A DNA stretch of 9,249 nt, taken from positions 1 to 9,249 of the forward strand of contig CAZJKM010000108.1 in the NCBI GenBank assembly GCA_964546645.1, written 5' to 3'. Below are positions 7,964 through 9,249 of this stretch, piece by piece; positions within the stretch are counted from its first letter, which is position 1, and each line of letters opens with the position of its first letter. The position numbers were made by a program, and so were the translations under genes. Below the pieces are notes generated by a model, which searched no databases, was not told the DNA's origin, and was given only the letters and a program-made list of their open reading frames with translations. The DNA is from A37T11 sp964546645. Its GTDB lineage: Bacteria > Bacteroidota > Bacteroidia > Sphingobacteriales > Sphingobacteriaceae.

Positions 7964-8118
7964 TAAGTGTACTGTTTTTATTAGCTCTCTTGTCTGAATT
8001 CAGTGAGTTTCCGGTTAAAAGTCAAGGATTATCTATGCTGCTTATGGGAAGCCTCCTTTTTGGCGGGTTATTAATTGTCTCCGTACGCTTGCCTAAAAAA
8101 TACTTCAACATGAGATAA
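7964..8118 (+). CDS. C-terminal fragment of an unidentified membrane protein
   Basis: The last 50 codons of a gene whose beginning lies in or beyond the gap. The stretch begins SVLFLLALLSEFSEF (likely the end of a membrane helix), then a short loop, then a second helix GLSMLLMGSLLFGGLLIVSV, and ends in a basic tail RLPKKYFNMR that would sit in the cytoplasm. The frame happens to match that of the hydrolase across the N run, but hydrophobic helices with a lysine-rich tail do not belong to that enzyme family, so I treat it as a separate gene. No family can be named. The next gene begins 55 bases downstream on the same strand. Confidence 0.65.
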
Positions 8119-8136
8119 GCCGGTTTTTGCTCCGGC
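8119..8136 (+). terminator. Weak hairpin after the membrane-protein fragment
   Basis: GCCGG at 8119-8123 pairs with CCGGC at 8132-8136 around an 8-base T-rich loop, immediately after the stop codon. The stem is short and no T-run follows it, so termination is doubtful. Confidence 0.25.
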
Positions 8137-8173
8137 AACCGTTGACAGCCCTACAAAAAACGCTTTAAACCAA

Positions 8174-9238
8174 ATGACGGAAATTGAATTTCAATGTACA
8201 GTTAAAGACTATATGCGCTTTAATTGGCTAAATGCCTGGGAAAATACTCAAAGAGGAATCCTGTTCTTACTTATATTGCCTGTACTTACCGGATTGTATG
8301 TTGCCATGAATCCATTCAATTGGACTACCTTTATAATAGGTTGGAGCTTGTCCACGCTCGTTCTTATTGCGTTGTTTTTTCTTTTCCCCTATTTTTCAGG
8401 CAGGAACCGGCTGCAGAAATCCATCATGGCTGAACCTAAGCTTTTAGAAAAAAATAAATGGCAGATTTCTGACGAAGGGATATCGTCAACCACCAGTGAC
8501 CAAACGATAAAATGGGATGGAATAACAGCCGTTCAATCCAATTCAGAATTTGTTTGGTTGACGTATGCCGACAAAACGCTTTCACTCATTCCGGTCAGCG
8601 TGTTCTCTTCTCCTGCCGAGAGGATAAACTTTGTTGGATTTACTCAAAAAGCAATTAATAACGCCAGCGGAAGGTATCCGTTTAAAACGACCGTAAAGCC
8701 ACCCTATGCATTAGGACTGCTTTGCCTGATTCCTCTGATAGGTGCCATTGCCGGAATGATATTTATATTCCTGGGAATGGCAAAGTATAAGGATAAGTGG
8801 TTTACATTAATAGGTGTGGCAGGAATTTTCATTACGGTTGCTGTATACTCATCCATCTTTTATTTCACGAAGCATAGCCCGGTTGTCCGGGAAGGGTTTG
8901 AAAAGCATGCTCAAACCCAATTAAACAATTTAGTCAGCAAGGTAGAATTTTACAAGACCGAAAACGGATACTATCCGGATAGCCTGCAGCAACTGACTAA
9001 AAGCAAAGACCACGTCTGGATCCATGACCCGGTACAGATAAATCAAAATCGCGCTGAAAACCTCTTCTTTTATCAACGTGACAGCAGCCAATATCAACTG
9101 TTTTCGAAAGGCAAAGACGGAAAACCGTATACGGGTGACGACCTGTTTCCGCAGGTTTCGGAAAAAGCAGTGGATCAAATCGGCTTGACAACATTTAAGG
9201 TGGTAGCGGATTCTGCAAAAAATAAGACGACAGAATAA
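8174..9238 (+). CDS. Four-helix membrane protein: YcxB-like module plus pseudopilin-like C-terminal domain
   Basis: Predicted integral membrane protein, 354 aa, complete. Hydrophobic helices lie at about residues 28-45, 51-72, 178-201 and 209-231. The N-terminal part (about 1-160) has the layout of YcxB-like proteins: a short strand IEFQCTVKDYMRF, two helices, then a cytoplasmic strand-rich segment (KWQISDEGISSTTSDQTIKW, EFVWLTYADKTLSLIPVSVF). The C-terminal soluble part (about 247-327) resembles the globular part of GspG/PulG-type pseudopilins: KVEFYKTENGYYPDSLQQL, then WIHDP, then YQLFSKGKDGKPYTGDD, where the acidic residues fall where GspG binds calcium. It lacks the prepilin leader and N-terminal Phe-Thr-Leu-rich helix of a true pilin. 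No T2SS genes are nearby. Function unknown. Base composition is more AT-rich than upstream genes. The ATG at 8174 has no Shine-Dalgarno, and the protein begins directly with the module. Confidence 0.7.
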   Translation: MTEIEFQCTVKDYMRFNWLNAWENTQRGILFLLILPVLTGLYVAMNPFNWTTFIIGWSLSTLVLIALFFLFPYFSGRNRLQKSIMAEPKLLEKNKWQISDEGISSTTSDQTIKWDGITAVQSNSEFVWLTYADKTLSLIPVSVFSSPAERINFVGFTQKAINNASGRYPFKTTVKPPYALGLLCLIPLIGAIAGMIFIFLGMAKYKDKWFTLIGVAGIFITVAVYSSIFYFTKHSPVVREGFEKHAQTQLNNLVSKVEFYKTENGYYPDSLQQLTKSKDHVWIHDPVQINQNRAENLFFYQRDSSQYQLFSKGKDGKPYTGDDLFPQVSEKAVDQIGLTTFKVVADSAKNKTTE

Positions 9239-9249
9239 CCTGATCTGCA

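Noticed and set aside
8142..8147. TTGACA resembling a sigma-70 -35 box before the last gene
   Set aside because: No TATAAT-like element follows at 16-18 bases, and this promoter type is not the one expected in Bacteroidota.

Overview
The window looks like chromosomal DNA from a member of the Bacteroidota, possibly Chitinophagia-like, though that finer placement is a guess. The evidence is a clear Bacteroidota-type promoter (TTTG, 20 bases, TAnnTTTG) ahead of fur, a near absence of Shine-Dalgarno sequences, the fur-purA gene pair, and a DUF5060/DUF4038 (apiosidase-like) glycoside hydrolase. Upstream of base 7864 the DNA is moderately GC-rich. Downstream of base 7963 it is visibly more AT-rich.

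Bases 1-1975, minus strand: the end of a ferric-iron type ABC transporter operon. A two-domain permease (FbpB-like, complete) overlaps by 8 bases the start of its ATPase (FbpC-like), which runs off the left edge. No substrate-binding protein gene lies in the window. Bases 1976-2126 are a divergent promoter region.

Bases 2127-7863, plus strand: five genes in one direction with short gaps or overlaps: fur (metal-responsive repressor), purA (adenylosuccinate synthase, AMP synthesis), pabB (aminodeoxychorismate synthase component I, folate synthesis), an outer-membrane LpxR-like protein (lipid A 3-O-deacylase family), and a secreted glycoside hydrolase. The Fur-type regulator beside an iron-type transporter suggests control of metal uptake. 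The rest of the string mixes nucleotide, folate, envelope and polysaccharide functions, with no single pathway evident.

Bases 7864-7963 are exactly 100 N, an assembly gap that cuts off the hydrolase C-terminus. Beyond it come the last 50 codons of an unidentified membrane protein (ending at 8118) and a four-helix membrane protein (8174-9238). The latter appears to join a YcxB-like N-terminal module to a C-terminal domain resembling the globular part of type II secretion major pseudopilins. That fusion is the most unusual item here. I saw no CRISPR array, tRNA, rRNA, transposase or attachment site.
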